From the NCBI RefSeq assembly GCF_001493375.1, contig NZ_LN929755.1, positions 121,161 through 185,160 of the forward strand: a stretch of 64,000 bases of DNA. The letters run 5' to 3'. Below the pieces are notes generated by a model. It searched no databases, had not been told where the DNA came from, and saw only the letters and a list, made by a program, of their open reading frames with translations. Made by a program: the position numbers and the translations under genes. Shown here in pieces: positions 41,455 through 51,285 of the stretch. Each line of letters starts with the position of its first letter. The first letter of the stretch is position 1. The DNA comes from Streptomyces specialis. Its GTDB lineage: Bacteria; Actinomycetota; Actinomycetes; Streptomycetales; Streptomycetaceae.

Positions 41455-41576
41455 TAGTGGGTGGCGGTTCTCACGGCCGGGTACCGGATCCGGACAAAGT
41501 GCGGGGGCCGTGGTCCGGAGCGGGGAGCGGGCGCCGATAATCCGGACGGGTACGCGCAACCAGGGCAGGGAGTGCG

Positions 41577-42977
41577 ATGGCGACCTCAGTGATACCCGGG
41601 CCGGCGGGCATGCCGGTCCTCGGATCGATGTTCGACCTGCGGCGCGCGCCGCTGGACACCTTTCTGCGGGCCCGGCGCGAGCACGGCGACGTGGTGCGCT
41701 TCACCGCCGGGCCGCCGGGACTGCGCACGGCGCTGTACGCGGTCTTCTCCGCCGACGGGGCGCAGCGGATCCTGGCGGGGGAATCGGCCAACTTCCGCAA
41801 GGACAACATCTTCTACGAGGAGCTGCGGCAGACCTTCGGCAACGGGCTCCTCACCAGTCAGGACGACACCTACCGGCGGCAACGCCGCCTGCTGCAACCG
41901 CTGTTCACCCCGCGCCGCGTCGAGGGCTATGCCGAGGCCATCACCGCCGAGGTGGGTGCCGTCGCCGACCGGTGGCGTCAGGTGCCCGGCACGGTGCGCG
42001 ATGTGGCCCACGACATGCGGGAGTTCGCGCTGCGCACCGTGGCCCGCATCCTCTTCGGCTCGGACGCCGACGCCGAGGCGGCCGTCCCGGTCGTGGAGCG
42101 CGACCTGCCGGTTCTCAGCGACTACGTCACGCGCCGCGGCTTCTCACCGCTCAACGTGCCCCGGAGCTGGCCGACCGCCGCCAACCGCCGCGCGGCGGCG
42201 GCCCGCGCGGAGCTGTACGCCATCTGCGACTCCGTGATCGCCCGGCGCCGCGCGGCCCGTTCGGCCGGCGCGGTCGCGCCGGAGGCCGCCGGGGACGACC
42301 TGCTCACGCTCCTCACCCGCGCCGAGGGCACCGGGGCCGACTCGTTCGACGCCGACGAGGTCCGCGACCAGATCCTGATCCTCATGCTCGCCGGGCACGA
42401 GACCACCGCCGTCTCCCTCACCTTCACGCTGCACCTGCTCGGCCTCCACCTGGAGGAGCAGGCCCTCGCCCGCGCCGAGGTCGAGAGGGTGCTGGGCGAC
42501 CGGACCCCGACCGCCGCCGACGCCGAGAAGCTGGTCCGCGTGACACGGGTGCTGAAGGAGGCCATGCGCCTGTACCCGGCCGCCACCGCCATCGGCCGCC
42601 GGGTCGTCGCCGACGCCGAGTTCGGCGGCCATCTCGTCCCGGCGGGCTCCGACATCGTGGTCGCCCCGTGGGTGACGCACCGGCATCCGGCCTACTGGGG
42701 CGACGACCCCGAACGCTTCGACTCCGACCGGTTCCTCCCCGAGGCGGAGGCGTCCCGCCCCCGGTACGCCTGGTTCCCCTTCGGCGGCGGCCCGCGTGCC
42801 TGCGTCGGGCAGCACCTCTCCCTGCTGGAGTCGGTGCTCGCCCTGGCCGTGGTGCTCCGCGAGTTCGAGATCACGTCCCTGGACGAGACGGTCCCGGTGA
42901 CGTCCGGCGTCACCCTGCGCGCGGAAGGCCCGGTACGCTGCCGCGTCACCCCCATCCCGGGCCGCCAACACGCGTGA
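41577..42977 (+). CDS. Cytochrome P450, CYP4/CYP102-like
   Basis: This 466-residue P450 has the oxygen-binding I-helix motif LAGHETTAV, the K-helix ExxR in KEAMRLYP, and the haem-binding loop FGGGPRACVG (residues 402-411; Cys409 ligates the iron). FGGGPR and AGHETT favour the fatty-acid-hydroxylase-like class over the CYP105/107 type usual in Streptomyces secondary metabolism. No reductase domain is fused, so it needs ferredoxin or flavodoxin partners. It is divergent from the SDR/acyl-CoA dehydrogenase operon, which suggests lipid oxidation. The ATG at 41577 follows AGGGAG. Confidence 0.94.
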   Translation: MATSVIPGPAGMPVLGSMFDLRRAPLDTFLRARREHGDVVRFTAGPPGLRTALYAVFSADGAQRILAGESANFRKDNIFYEELRQTFGNGLLTSQDDTYRRQRRLLQPLFTPRRVEGYAEAITAEVGAVADRWRQVPGTVRDVAHDMREFALRTVARILFGSDADAEAAVPVVERDLPVLSDYVTRRGFSPLNVPRSWPTAANRRAAAARAELYAICDSVIARRRAARSAGAVAPEAAGDDLLTLLTRAEGTGADSFDADEVRDQILILMLAGHETTAVSLTFTLHLLGLHLEEQALARAEVERVLGDRTPTAADAEKLVRVTRVLKEAMRLYPAATAIGRRVVADAEFGGHLVPAGSDIVVAPWVTHRHPAYWGDDPERFDSDRFLPEAEASRPRYAWFPFGGGPRACVGQHLSLLESVLALAVVLREFEITSLDETVPVTSGVTLRAEGPVRCRVTPIPGRQHA

Positions 42978-42978
42978 C

Positions 42979-42998
42979 GCCCCCGGGCCCGGGGGGCG
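42979..42998. terminator. GC-rich hairpin after P450 gene
   Basis: GCCCCCGGG faces CCCGGGGGGC immediately after the P450 stop, between convergent genes. The stem is almost perfect with no loop beyond the central bases. Confidence 0.55.
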
Positions 42999-43048
42999 CT
43001 GTCAGGGGAGCAGCGTGTATGACCGCCGCCGGGCCGCCGGGGCCGTGC

Positions 43049-43486
43049 TCAGGCCGCCGGGGCGGCGGCGACGCAGAAGACATTGCCCTCGGGGTCGGCC
43101 ATCACGATGTGGTGGCCGTCGAACTCCTCGACCACGCGCCCGCCCGCCCTGACCAGGCGGTCCGCCTCCGCCCTGATCCGCTGCCACCGCTCCCCCGGCG
43201 TGCCGTGGCCGGGGACGCGGATGTCGATGTGCAGCCGGTTCTTCGCCGTCCTGGGCTCGGGGACTTTGAGGATGGACAGCCGGGGGCCGGCGCCGTCCGG
43301 GTCGCAGAGCCAGGCGCCGTCGTCGGCGGAGTCGTCCTCCGGCGGGTCGAACGACGCGAGCCACTCCTCACGGGTGGTGAACGGGGCGGGCGGTGGCTCG
43401 TCCACATACCCGAGGGCCGTCTTCCAGAACGCGGCGAGGACCGAGGCGTCCGCGCAGTCGAGGGTGAGATCGATTCGTGCTGCCAT
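43049..43486 (-). CDS. VOC-superfamily (glyoxalase-like) protein
   Basis: This 145-residue protein has two beta-alpha-beta-beta-beta halves: LTLDCADASVLAAFWKTALG at the start, then RLHIDIRVPG and VVEEFDGHHIVMADPEGNVF in the second half. VOC proteins bind a metal and act on varied substrates, including drug binding and ring cleavage. The ATG at 43486 is only 42 bp from the centre of the palindrome, so its natural upstream sequence may be missing. Function cannot be narrowed. Confidence 0.88.
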   Translation of the reverse strand: MAARIDLTLDCADASVLAAFWKTALGYVDEPPPAPFTTREEWLASFDPPEDDSADDGAWLCDPDGAGPRLSILKVPEPRTAKNRLHIDIRVPGHGTPGERWQRIRAEADRLVRAGGRVVEEFDGHHIVMADPEGNVFCVAAAPAA

Positions 43487-43500
43487 GCCCGGACCGTACC

Positions 43501-43556
43501 GGTCACCTCTGACACCGGGCCGCGCGGCGCCGCGCGGCCCGGTGTCAGAGGTGACC
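43501..43556. repeat. Centre of the palindrome, GC hairpin
   Basis: The axis lies between 43528 and 43529. The innermost arms (GACACCGGGCCGCGCGGC and its complement) form an 18-bp perfect stem with no loop, identical in type to a strong terminator. This is the likely fold-back point of the assembly or of a library molecule. Confidence 0.9.
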
Positions 43557-43570
43557 GGTACGGTCCGGGC

Positions 43571-44008
43571 ATGGCAGCACGAATCGATCTCACCCTCGAC
43601 TGCGCGGACGCCTCGGTCCTCGCCGCGTTCTGGAAGACGGCCCTCGGGTATGTGGACGAGCCACCGCCCGCCCCGTTCACCACCCGTGAGGAGTGGCTCG
43701 CGTCGTTCGACCCGCCGGAGGACGACTCCGCCGACGACGGCGCCTGGCTCTGCGACCCGGACGGCGCCGGCCCCCGGCTGTCCATCCTCAAAGTCCCCGA
43801 GCCCAGGACGGCGAAGAACCGGCTGCACATCGACATCCGCGTCCCCGGCCACGGCACGCCGGGGGAGCGGTGGCAGCGGATCAGGGCGGAGGCGGACCGC
43901 CTGGTCAGGGCGGGCGGGCGCGTGGTCGAGGAGTTCGACGGCCACCACATCGTGATGGCCGACCCCGAGGGCAATGTCTTCTGCGTCGCCGCCGCCCCGG
44001 CGGCCTGA
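43571..44008 (+). CDS. VOC-superfamily protein (inverted copy)
   Basis: Exact inverted copy of the gene at 43049-43486, 145 residues. The two copies diverge from the palindrome centre, their start codons only 84 bp apart. Confidence 0.85.
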   Translation: MAARIDLTLDCADASVLAAFWKTALGYVDEPPPAPFTTREEWLASFDPPEDDSADDGAWLCDPDGAGPRLSILKVPEPRTAKNRLHIDIRVPGHGTPGERWQRIRAEADRLVRAGGRVVEEFDGHHIVMADPEGNVFCVAAAPAA

Positions 44009-44058
44009 GCACGGCCCCGGCGGCCCGGCGGCGGTCATACACGCTGCTCCCCTGACAG

Positions 44059-44078
44059 CGCCCCCCGGGCCCGGGGGC
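44059..44078. terminator. GC-rich hairpin (inverted copy)
   Basis: Mirror of the hairpin at 42979-42998. Confidence 0.5.
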
Positions 44079-44079
44079 G

Positions 44080-45480
44080 TCACGCGTGTTGGCGGCCCGG
44101 GATGGGGGTGACGCGGCAGCGTACCGGGCCTTCCGCGCGCAGGGTGACGCCGGACGTCACCGGGACCGTCTCGTCCAGGGACGTGATCTCGAACTCGCGG
44201 AGCACCACGGCCAGGGCGAGCACCGACTCCAGCAGGGAGAGGTGCTGCCCGACGCAGGCACGCGGGCCGCCGCCGAAGGGGAACCAGGCGTACCGGGGGC
44301 GGGACGCCTCCGCCTCGGGGAGGAACCGGTCGGAGTCGAAGCGTTCGGGGTCGTCGCCCCAGTAGGCCGGATGCCGGTGCGTCACCCACGGGGCGACCAC
44401 GATGTCGGAGCCCGCCGGGACGAGATGGCCGCCGAACTCGGCGTCGGCGACGACCCGGCGGCCGATGGCGGTGGCGGCCGGGTACAGGCGCATGGCCTCC
44501 TTCAGCACCCGTGTCACGCGGACCAGCTTCTCGGCGTCGGCGGCGGTCGGGGTCCGGTCGCCCAGCACCCTCTCGACCTCGGCGCGGGCGAGGGCCTGCT
44601 CCTCCAGGTGGAGGCCGAGCAGGTGCAGCGTGAAGGTGAGGGAGACGGCGGTGGTCTCGTGCCCGGCGAGCATGAGGATCAGGATCTGGTCGCGGACCTC
44701 GTCGGCGTCGAACGAGTCGGCCCCGGTGCCCTCGGCGCGGGTGAGGAGCGTGAGCAGGTCGTCCCCGGCGGCCTCCGGCGCGACCGCGCCGGCCGAACGG
44801 GCCGCGCGGCGCCGGGCGATCACGGAGTCGCAGATGGCGTACAGCTCCGCGCGGGCCGCCGCCGCGCGGCGGTTGGCGGCGGTCGGCCAGCTCCGGGGCA
44901 CGTTGAGCGGTGAGAAGCCGCGGCGCGTGACGTAGTCGCTGAGAACCGGCAGGTCGCGCTCCACGACCGGGACGGCCGCCTCGGCGTCGGCGTCCGAGCC
45001 GAAGAGGATGCGGGCCACGGTGCGCAGCGCGAACTCCCGCATGTCGTGGGCCACATCGCGCACCGTGCCGGGCACCTGACGCCACCGGTCGGCGACGGCA
45101 CCCACCTCGGCGGTGATGGCCTCGGCATAGCCCTCGACGCGGCGCGGGGTGAACAGCGGTTGCAGCAGGCGGCGTTGCCGCCGGTAGGTGTCGTCCTGAC
45201 TGGTGAGGAGCCCGTTGCCGAAGGTCTGCCGCAGCTCCTCGTAGAAGATGTTGTCCTTGCGGAAGTTGGCCGATTCCCCCGCCAGGATCCGCTGCGCCCC
45301 GTCGGCGGAGAAGACCGCGTACAGCGCCGTGCGCAGTCCCGGCGGCCCGGCGGTGAAGCGCACCACGTCGCCGTGCTCGCGCCGGGCCCGCAGAAAGGTG
45401 TCCAGCGGCGCGCGCCGCAGGTCGAACATCGATCCGAGGACCGGCATGCCCGCCGGCCCGGGTATCACTGAGGTCGCCAT
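44080..45480 (-). CDS. Cytochrome P450 (inverted copy)
   Basis: Exact inverted copy of the P450 gene at 41577-42977, 466 residues with haem loop FGGGPRACVG. See that entry for function. Confidence 0.9.
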   Translation of the reverse strand: MATSVIPGPAGMPVLGSMFDLRRAPLDTFLRARREHGDVVRFTAGPPGLRTALYAVFSADGAQRILAGESANFRKDNIFYEELRQTFGNGLLTSQDDTYRRQRRLLQPLFTPRRVEGYAEAITAEVGAVADRWRQVPGTVRDVAHDMREFALRTVARILFGSDADAEAAVPVVERDLPVLSDYVTRRGFSPLNVPRSWPTAANRRAAAARAELYAICDSVIARRRAARSAGAVAPEAAGDDLLTLLTRAEGTGADSFDADEVRDQILILMLAGHETTAVSLTFTLHLLGLHLEEQALARAEVERVLGDRTPTAADAEKLVRVTRVLKEAMRLYPAATAIGRRVVADAEFGGHLVPAGSDIVVAPWVTHRHPAYWGDDPERFDSDRFLPEAEASRPRYAWFPFGGGPRACVGQHLSLLESVLALAVVLREFEITSLDETVPVTSGVTLRAEGPVRCRVTPIPGRQHA

Positions 45481-45602
45481 CGCACTCCCTGCCCTGGTTG
45501 CGCGTACCCGTCCGGATTATCGGCGCCCGCTCCCCGCTCCGGACCACGGCCCCCGCACTTTGTCCGGATCCGGTACCCGGCCGTGAGAACCGCCACCCAC
45601 TA

Positions 45603-45617
45603 TTGAGCGATGCTCAA
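45603..45617. promoter_or_regulatory. TetR-like operator (inverted copy)
   Basis: Mirror of the TTGAGC inverted repeat at 41440-41454. Confidence 0.45.
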
Positions 45618-45670
45618 ATAATGGTTAGCCTCACTCCGGAACACACCCCCTCCAGGCAAGGGAGCCTGTC

Positions 45671-46441
45671 GTGAGCTCGCTCTTCTCCGTCGCCGGCAAG
45701 ACCGCCCTGGTCACCGGCGGCTCCCGTGGCATCGGCCTGATGATCGCGCGCGGCCTGGTCGAGGCCGGGGCCAAGGTCTACGTCAGCTCCCGCAAGGCGG
45801 AGGCGTGCGACGAGGCCGTGCGCGAGCTGTCCAAGTCCGGCGAGGCCGTCGCCCTGCCCGCCGACCTCTCCCGCGAGGAGGAGGTGTACCGGCTCGCCGA
45901 GGAGATCGGCGGCCGGGAGGAGGCACTGCACATCCTGGTCAACAACGCGGGCGCCACCTGGGGCGCGCCGCTGGACACCTTCCCGGTCAGCGGCTGGGAC
46001 AAGGTGATGGACCTCAACCTGCGCAGCCCGTTCCTGCTGACCCAGGCGCTGCTGCCGCGCCTGCGGGCGGCCGGGTCGCTGGAGGACCCGGCGCGGATCA
46101 TCAACGTCGGCTCCATCGACGGCCTGCACGTCAGCCCGCTGCCCGCCTACTCCTACGCGGCCAGCAAGGCGGGCCTGCACCACCTGACGCGGGTGCTGGC
46201 CAAGGAGCTGGGCCCGCAGGGCGTCACGGTGAACGCGATCGCGCCCGGCCCGTTCGAGTCGAAGATGATGGCCGCGACGCTGGACGCGTTCGGCGACGAG
46301 ATCGCGGCGGCGGCGCCGTTGCAGCGCATCGGGCGGCCCGACGACATGGCGGGCGTCGCCGTCTACCTCGCCAGCCGCGCGGGCGCCTATGTGACGGGCG
46401 CGGTCATCCCCGTGGACGGCGGCCTGGGCACCACGGTCTGA
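45671..46441 (+). CDS. Short-chain dehydrogenase (inverted copy)
   Basis: Exact inverted copy of the SDR gene at 40616-41386, 256 residues, GTG start after AAGGGAG. Confidence 0.9.
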   Translation: MSSLFSVAGKTALVTGGSRGIGLMIARGLVEAGAKVYVSSRKAEACDEAVRELSKSGEAVALPADLSREEEVYRLAEEIGGREEALHILVNNAGATWGAPLDTFPVSGWDKVMDLNLRSPFLLTQALLPRLRAAGSLEDPARIINVGSIDGLHVSPLPAYSYAASKAGLHHLTRVLAKELGPQGVTVNAIAPGPFESKMMAATLDAFGDEIAAAAPLQRIGRPDDMAGVAVYLASRAGAYVTGAVIPVDGGLGTTV

Positions 46442-46455
46442 GCGGGACGCGCGCC

Positions 46456-48294
46456 ATGGCTCCCTCCTCGCCGTCCTCGCCGTCCTCGCCGCCCTCCCTG
46501 CTGCTCTCCCGGCGCGACCTGGACTTCCTGCTGTACGAGTGGCTCGACGTCGAGTCGCTGACCGGGCGGCCCCGGTTCGCCGAGCACGGGCGCGAGACGT
46601 TCGACGCGGTGCTGGACCTGAGCGAGACGATCGCCACCCGGCACTTCGCCCCGCACAACAAGAAGAACGACGCGCAGGAGCCGCGCTTCGACGGCGAGCG
46701 GGTGCACATCATCCCCGAGGTGAAGGAAGCCCTGCGCGTCTTCGGCGAGGCCGGGCTCATCGGCGGCGGCATGGACGCGGAGGTCGGCGGGCTCCAGTTG
46801 CCCTCGGTCGTCACCAGCGCCTGCTTCGCGTGGTTCCAGGCGGCGAACGTGGGCACGTCGGCCTACCCGTTCCTCACCATCGCCAACGCCAATCTGCTGC
46901 TGGCGCACGGCACCCGCGAGCAGATCGACACCTACGTGCGGCCGATGGTCGAGGGCCGATTCACCGGCACCATGTGCCTGTCGGAGCCGCAGGCGGGGTC
47001 GTCGCTGGCCGATGTGCGCACCCGGGCGGAACCGGACCCGGACGGCGGACCGGAGGCGTACCGGCTGTTCGGGAACAAGATGTGGATCTCGGCCGGTGAT
47101 CACGAACTGTCGGAGAACATCATCCATCTGGTGCTGGCCCGGATCCCCGGCGGACCGCCCGGGGTCAAGGGACTGTCGCTGTTCGTCGTGCCCAAGTTCC
47201 TGGTCGGCGCGGACGGTTCGCCCGGCGAGCGGAACGACGTGGTGCTCGCCGGCCTCAACCACAAGATGGGGTACCGGGGCACGACCAACACCATGCTCAA
47301 CTTCGGGGAGGGCGCGTTCCGTCCGGCGGGCGCGCCCGGCGCGGTCGGCTTCCTCGTCGGGGAGCGGCACCGGGGGCTGGCCGCCATGTTCCACATGATG
47401 AACGAGGCCCGCGTCGGCGTCGGCCTGGGCGCCACCGCCCTGGGCTACACGGGATATCTGCACGCCCTGGACTACGCCAGGACCCGGCCGCAGGGCCGTC
47501 CGCCGACCGCCAGGGACGCGACCGCGCCGCAGGTGCCGATCATCGAGCACGCCGACGTCCGGCGGATGCTGCTGGCGCAGAAGTCGTACGTCGAGGGCGC
47601 CCTCGCCCTGATCCTGTACTGCGGGAAGCTGCTGGACGAGGAACGGACGGCGCCCGTGCCCGAGGACCGGGCGCGGGCGAAGCTGCTGCTGGACGTGCTC
47701 ACGCCGATCGCGAAGAGCTGGCCCTCGCAGTGGTGCCTGGAGGCCAACAGCCTGGCCATCCAGGTGCACGGCGGCTACGGCTACACGCGCGAGTACGACG
47801 TCGAGCAGTTCTACCGCGACAACCGCCTCAACCCCATCCACGAGGGCACCCACGGCATCCACGGGCTCGACCTGCTGGGCCGCAAGGTCATCATGGACGA
47901 CGGCGCGGGGCTGCGGCTGCTGGCCGGGACCGTCGCCGCGACGACCGCCCGCGCGGCCGGACTGGGCGGCGAACCCGCCGCGATGGCGGCCCGGTTGGAC
48001 GCCGCCATGGCCCGGGTGGCCGAGGTGACCGGCACCCTGTGGGCCGGCGGCGACGCGGAAACCGCGCTGGCCAACGCCTCGATCTACCTGGAGGCGGTCG
48101 GGCACATCGTGGTCGCCTGGATATGGCTGGAGCAGTTCCTGGCGGCCGAGGGCCGCACCGGCGCCTTCCACGACGGCAAACGGCAGGCCGCCCGGTACTT
48201 CTACCGGCACGAACTGCCCAAGACCGAGCCGCAGTTGACGTTGCTGGCCAGTCTCGACCGGACCGCGCTCGACACCCCGCCCGACTGGTTCTGA
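46456..48294 (+). CDS. Acyl-CoA dehydrogenase (inverted copy)
   Basis: Exact inverted copy of the gene at 38763-40601, 612 residues, including the 9-bp repeat (46464-46490) at its 5' end. Confidence 0.9.
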   Translation: MAPSSPSSPSSPPSLLLSRRDLDFLLYEWLDVESLTGRPRFAEHGRETFDAVLDLSETIATRHFAPHNKKNDAQEPRFDGERVHIIPEVKEALRVFGEAGLIGGGMDAEVGGLQLPSVVTSACFAWFQAANVGTSAYPFLTIANANLLLAHGTREQIDTYVRPMVEGRFTGTMCLSEPQAGSSLADVRTRAEPDPDGGPEAYRLFGNKMWISAGDHELSENIIHLVLARIPGGPPGVKGLSLFVVPKFLVGADGSPGERNDVVLAGLNHKMGYRGTTNTMLNFGEGAFRPAGAPGAVGFLVGERHRGLAAMFHMMNEARVGVGLGATALGYTGYLHALDYARTRPQGRPPTARDATAPQVPIIEHADVRRMLLAQKSYVEGALALILYCGKLLDEERTAPVPEDRARAKLLLDVLTPIAKSWPSQWCLEANSLAIQVHGGYGYTREYDVEQFYRDNRLNPIHEGTHGIHGLDLLGRKVIMDDGAGLRLLAGTVAATTARAAGLGGEPAAMAARLDAAMARVAEVTGTLWAGGDAETALANASIYLEAVGHIVVAWIWLEQFLAAEGRTGAFHDGKRQAARYFYRHELPKTEPQLTLLASLDRTALDTPPDWF

Positions 48295-48303
48295 CCGGCC
48301 CGC

Positions 48304-48332
48304 GCCTCCCCGCTGCCTCGCGGCGGGGAGGC
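48304..48332. terminator. Bidirectional terminator (inverted copy)
   Basis: Mirror of the perfect 10-bp stem at 38725-38753. Confidence 0.65.
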
Positions 48333-48354
48333 CACCGGCCGGACCACACCCGGA

Positions 48355-48723
48355 CTACGCCCCCGCCGGGACCCGGTCCAGGAACCCGCTGACGCCCTCG
48401 ATGCGGCCGTCCTCCGCGATGCTGATCACGTCGAACCCGGCGACGGGCGCGGCGCCGTCCGGGGACACCAGCTCCCAGCCGAACCGCGCGGTGCGGTGGT
48501 GCCCGTCCACCGTGCCCAGCGGGCGGAACCGGAAGCCGGGGAACTGCTGGTGCACGGCCTCGATGAGGCCGGCGATCTCCTCGTGGCCCCGCACGTCGGA
48601 CAGCGGGTCGGTGTAGGTGCCCTCCTCGGTCCACGCGTCGGCCACGGCCTTCGCGAGTGCCTCGCCGGACGCGTTCCACGCGGTGAAGTAGCCCTCGACG
48701 GCGGCCTGGTAGTTCACGGACAT
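48355..48723 (-). CDS. NTF2-like protein (inverted copy)
   Basis: Exact inverted copy of the gene at 38334-38702, 122 residues. Confidence 0.83.
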   Translation of the reverse strand: MSVNYQAAVEGYFTAWNASGEALAKAVADAWTEEGTYTDPLSDVRGHEEIAGLIEAVHQQFPGFRFRPLGTVDGHHRTARFGWELVSPDGAAPVAGFDVISIAEDGRIEGVSGFLDRVPAGA

Positions 48724-48875
48724 CGCTTCCTCCTGGAAGGTTCGGGGGGTTCCGATGCGCCTACGATGCCCGGCCGCCGTACGCCCGGTCGATGACCGCC
48801 GAGGTAATGGCGGGGGGCCGCCGGTAGGCTGGGCCGGACCTGCCCCACCGGCCGGGAAGTGCGAAGGAGACGCCC

Positions 48876-49379
48876 GTGTCCAAGGTCCCCGATGTCGGCA
48901 CGCGTGCCCCCGACTTCACCGTGCCCGGCGTGGTCGTCGGCACCGACGGTGAGGCCCGGCGCGGCGACTACTCCCTTACCGCCCCCCGGAGCGGCCCGCT
49001 GGTCCTGGTCTTCTACCCCGGCGACAACACCCCGGTCTGCACCAAGCAACTGTGCTCCTACACCTCGGAGTTCGAACGCTTCAAGGCCGTGGACGCCACG
49101 GTGTGGGGGATCAGCCCCCAAGGGCTCGACAGTCACGAGACGTTCGCCCGCCGCCACGCGCTGAGCTTCCCGCTGCTCGCCGACACCGACCGGACGGTGG
49201 CCCGCGCGTTCGGCGTCGCCGTCCCCGGACTCGGCCTGCGCCGCTCGGTGTTCATCCTCGACACGGACGGCACCGTGCGCTGGCGGCACGTGGCCGTACT
49301 CGGCCTGACCTTCCAGGACGTGAACACCCTGACCGAACACCTCACGACGACCACCACGGACGACCCCACCCACGACTGA
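48876..49379 (+). CDS. Peroxiredoxin, BCP/PrxQ type (inverted copy)
   Basis: Exact inverted copy of the gene at 37678-38181, 167 residues with the TPVCTKQLC active site and GTG start. Confidence 0.9.
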   Translation: MSKVPDVGTRAPDFTVPGVVVGTDGEARRGDYSLTAPRSGPLVLVFYPGDNTPVCTKQLCSYTSEFERFKAVDATVWGISPQGLDSHETFARRHALSFPLLADTDRTVARAFGVAVPGLGLRRSVFILDTDGTVRWRHVAVLGLTFQDVNTLTEHLTTTTTDDPTHD

Positions 49380-49425
49380 CACACCGGCCCGCACGCCCGC
49401 CGCCCCCTCGCCGGGGACCTGACGT

Positions 49426-49444
49426 GGCCGGCTTCTCACCGGCC
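49426..49444. terminator. Hairpin (inverted copy)
   Basis: Mirror of the GGCCGG/CCGGCC hairpin at 37613-37631. Confidence 0.45.
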
Positions 49445-49476
49445 GGACCCGGACCGGACCCGTAGTCGCACAGCGA

Positions 49477-50325
49477 TCACCCGAGCGAGTCCATCGCCGT
49501 CGTGATCAGCGCACGAGCCTTGGAACCGTGGACCGCCATAGCGGCCAGTTCGGCGAAGGTCTCGGCATATGCGGTCACCTCGGTGGGCTGCGTGAGCGTA
49601 AGAAAACCCGAGACCAACTCGATGTTCACCTGCGCTGTGTCGAAGATCCAGAAGCCCTCGACGGGCATACGAGACCGGTTCGGCCGCATGGGCACAACAC
49701 CCAGACTCACATGGGGAAGTGTGCCGACCGTCAGCAGGTGACGAAGCTGTCCCATGAGAACTTCTGATCCGCCGATCCCGTTCCGCAGCGCCGGCTCCTC
49801 GACCAAGAACGCGAAGAGCCGATCACTCTCGTACAGCAAGCGCTGTCGCGCCATGCGGGCTTCCACCGCTTCGGTCACGTCATCCATCGCGACTCGCCTT
49901 CGCTGCACTGCTCGCAGTACCGCTTCCGTGTAGCCGTATGTCTGGATCAGCCCCGGAACCATCCACGATGAATAGGACCGGAATCGGCGCGTGCGTTCGT
50001 ACAACGGCAGCCGTGCTTCCTGGGCTTGCCTGAGCCCGGCACGTTCCAGACGTCGCCAACCGACCCACATGTCGTCGACCGATCGCAGCGACGCGATGAG
50101 GTCGTCGATCTGATCCTCTGCCCCGCAGGCACGGCACCATGCCCGGATATCGTCGGCGGACGGCGGTGTACGGGCATTGATGATCCGTGACGACTTGGCG
50201 GCGGACCAGCCACAGAGGTGGGCCAGTTCACGCCCTGTCAACCCAGCGTCCCGACAGATCTCAGCAAGTCGATTGGCCAGCCCTTGCCGGGCCCGCTGGG
50301 CACTCGAAGACGGTGAGGAAGCCAT
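49477..50325 (-). CDS. Scr1-like XRE regulator (inverted copy)
   Basis: Exact inverted copy of the gene at 36732-37580, 282 residues, HTH plus DUF5753. Confidence 0.9.
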   Translation of the reverse strand: MASSPSSSAQRARQGLANRLAEICRDAGLTGRELAHLCGWSAAKSSRIINARTPPSADDIRAWCRACGAEDQIDDLIASLRSVDDMWVGWRRLERAGLRQAQEARLPLYERTRRFRSYSSWMVPGLIQTYGYTEAVLRAVQRRRVAMDDVTEAVEARMARQRLLYESDRLFAFLVEEPALRNGIGGSEVLMGQLRHLLTVGTLPHVSLGVVPMRPNRSRMPVEGFWIFDTAQVNIELVSGFLTLTQPTEVTAYAETFAELAAMAVHGSKARALITTAMDSLG

Positions 50326-50337
50326 GGTTCCGACGGA

Positions 50338-50856
50338 TCAGCGGGGACGGTAAGCCTCGTGCGGGATCGCTCGTTGCCACACTGCCTCGAAGGCGTCGGT
50401 GCACAACTTCACCCGCTTCGGGTCCTCTGTGTATTCCCGTCCGTCCTCGTCCAACTGTCCTTCTCCGGTGAAGTGATGGAACAGTGCCAGCGCGCCGTCG
50501 AAGACCCAGAAGTCCGTCCCGGGCAGGCCGATGTCCGTGGTCTGCCGCCTGGGCAGCCAGCGGACAAGTTCACCGGCGGCGAGGTTGGTGAACGTCCCGT
50601 CGAACTCGTACCTCACGTAGTCGCTGATCGGCTCGGAAACGATGCGGGCACGCCGGACGACTACCCCGCGCGCCACGGCTTCCCGGACGGCATCGTGCCA
50701 ACCGCCCCACCACGACGACCGGTCGCCGGGATCGAGCCGCTTGCCTTCTCGCCACCTGATGAAGCCGGGGTCATCGAGCATGTAGCTGTCGCGCAACTCA
50801 AGGTGCACGGCGGAGCGTTGGGCTTTCGCCATGGCTTCACGCGCTGGTGCTCGCAC
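50338..50856 (-). CDS. DUF6879-family protein (inverted copy)
   Basis: Exact inverted copy of the gene at 36201-36719, 172 residues, GTG start. Confidence 0.83.
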   Translation of the reverse strand: MRAPAREAMAKAQRSAVHLELRDSYMLDDPGFIRWREGKRLDPGDRSSWWGGWHDAVREAVARGVVVRRARIVSEPISDYVRYEFDGTFTNLAAGELVRWLPRRQTTDIGLPGTDFWVFDGALALFHHFTGEGQLDEDGREYTEDPKRVKLCTDAFEAVWQRAIPHEAYRPR

Positions 50857-51112
50857 CTGCCGCCTCTCCCTTGCTGTCGTCGGGTCGGGGGATGTATCGA
50901 AGCATGGCCGCCGGAAGCCGGATGATCGCCTCGTGAGCGGGAACGTCCGTGGAGTGGCCGGGGATAGAGCCGACCTCCTGGCACTCCCTCACTTCCCTCT
51001 CAGTCGCCTTGTACGACTGAATGAGGAGATCTCCGGTCTCCTCATGCAACCAGATCGTCGGAGACTCGTCGGTCAAAGTGTTCGGGATGATGCCCAGGAA
51101 CCTGAAGGTCAT
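50837..51112 (-). CDS. Small hypothetical protein (inverted copy)
   Basis: Exact inverted copy of the 91-residue gene at 35945-36220, overlapping the DUF6879 copy by 20 bp. Confidence 0.68.
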   Translation of the reverse strand: MTFRFLGIIPNTLTDESPTIWLHEETGDLLIQSYKATEREVRECQEVGSIPGHSTDVPAHEAIIRLPAAMLRYIPRPDDSKGEAAGASTSA

Positions 51113-51285
51113 GATCGCCTCTCCTGTCGGGTGCCTTGCGCGGGTGTACACGAGCGTCGCGACACGTTATTGCTGCTGTGCGGTGGTGAGCAGTGCGTGC
51201 CGGCGTCGGAGATGTGGGGCGGCGGCCGTCCCCCACGGAAGGCGGACGACCGGGGCCGGTCCTGTAGTGGTGCGGCCCGTGGGGC

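Noticed and set aside
43501..43556. Telomere or hairpin end of a linear Streptomyces replicon
   Set aside because: Only a single GC hairpin is present; the series of palindromes typical of Streptomyces telomeres is absent and an ordinary gene begins 42 bp away.
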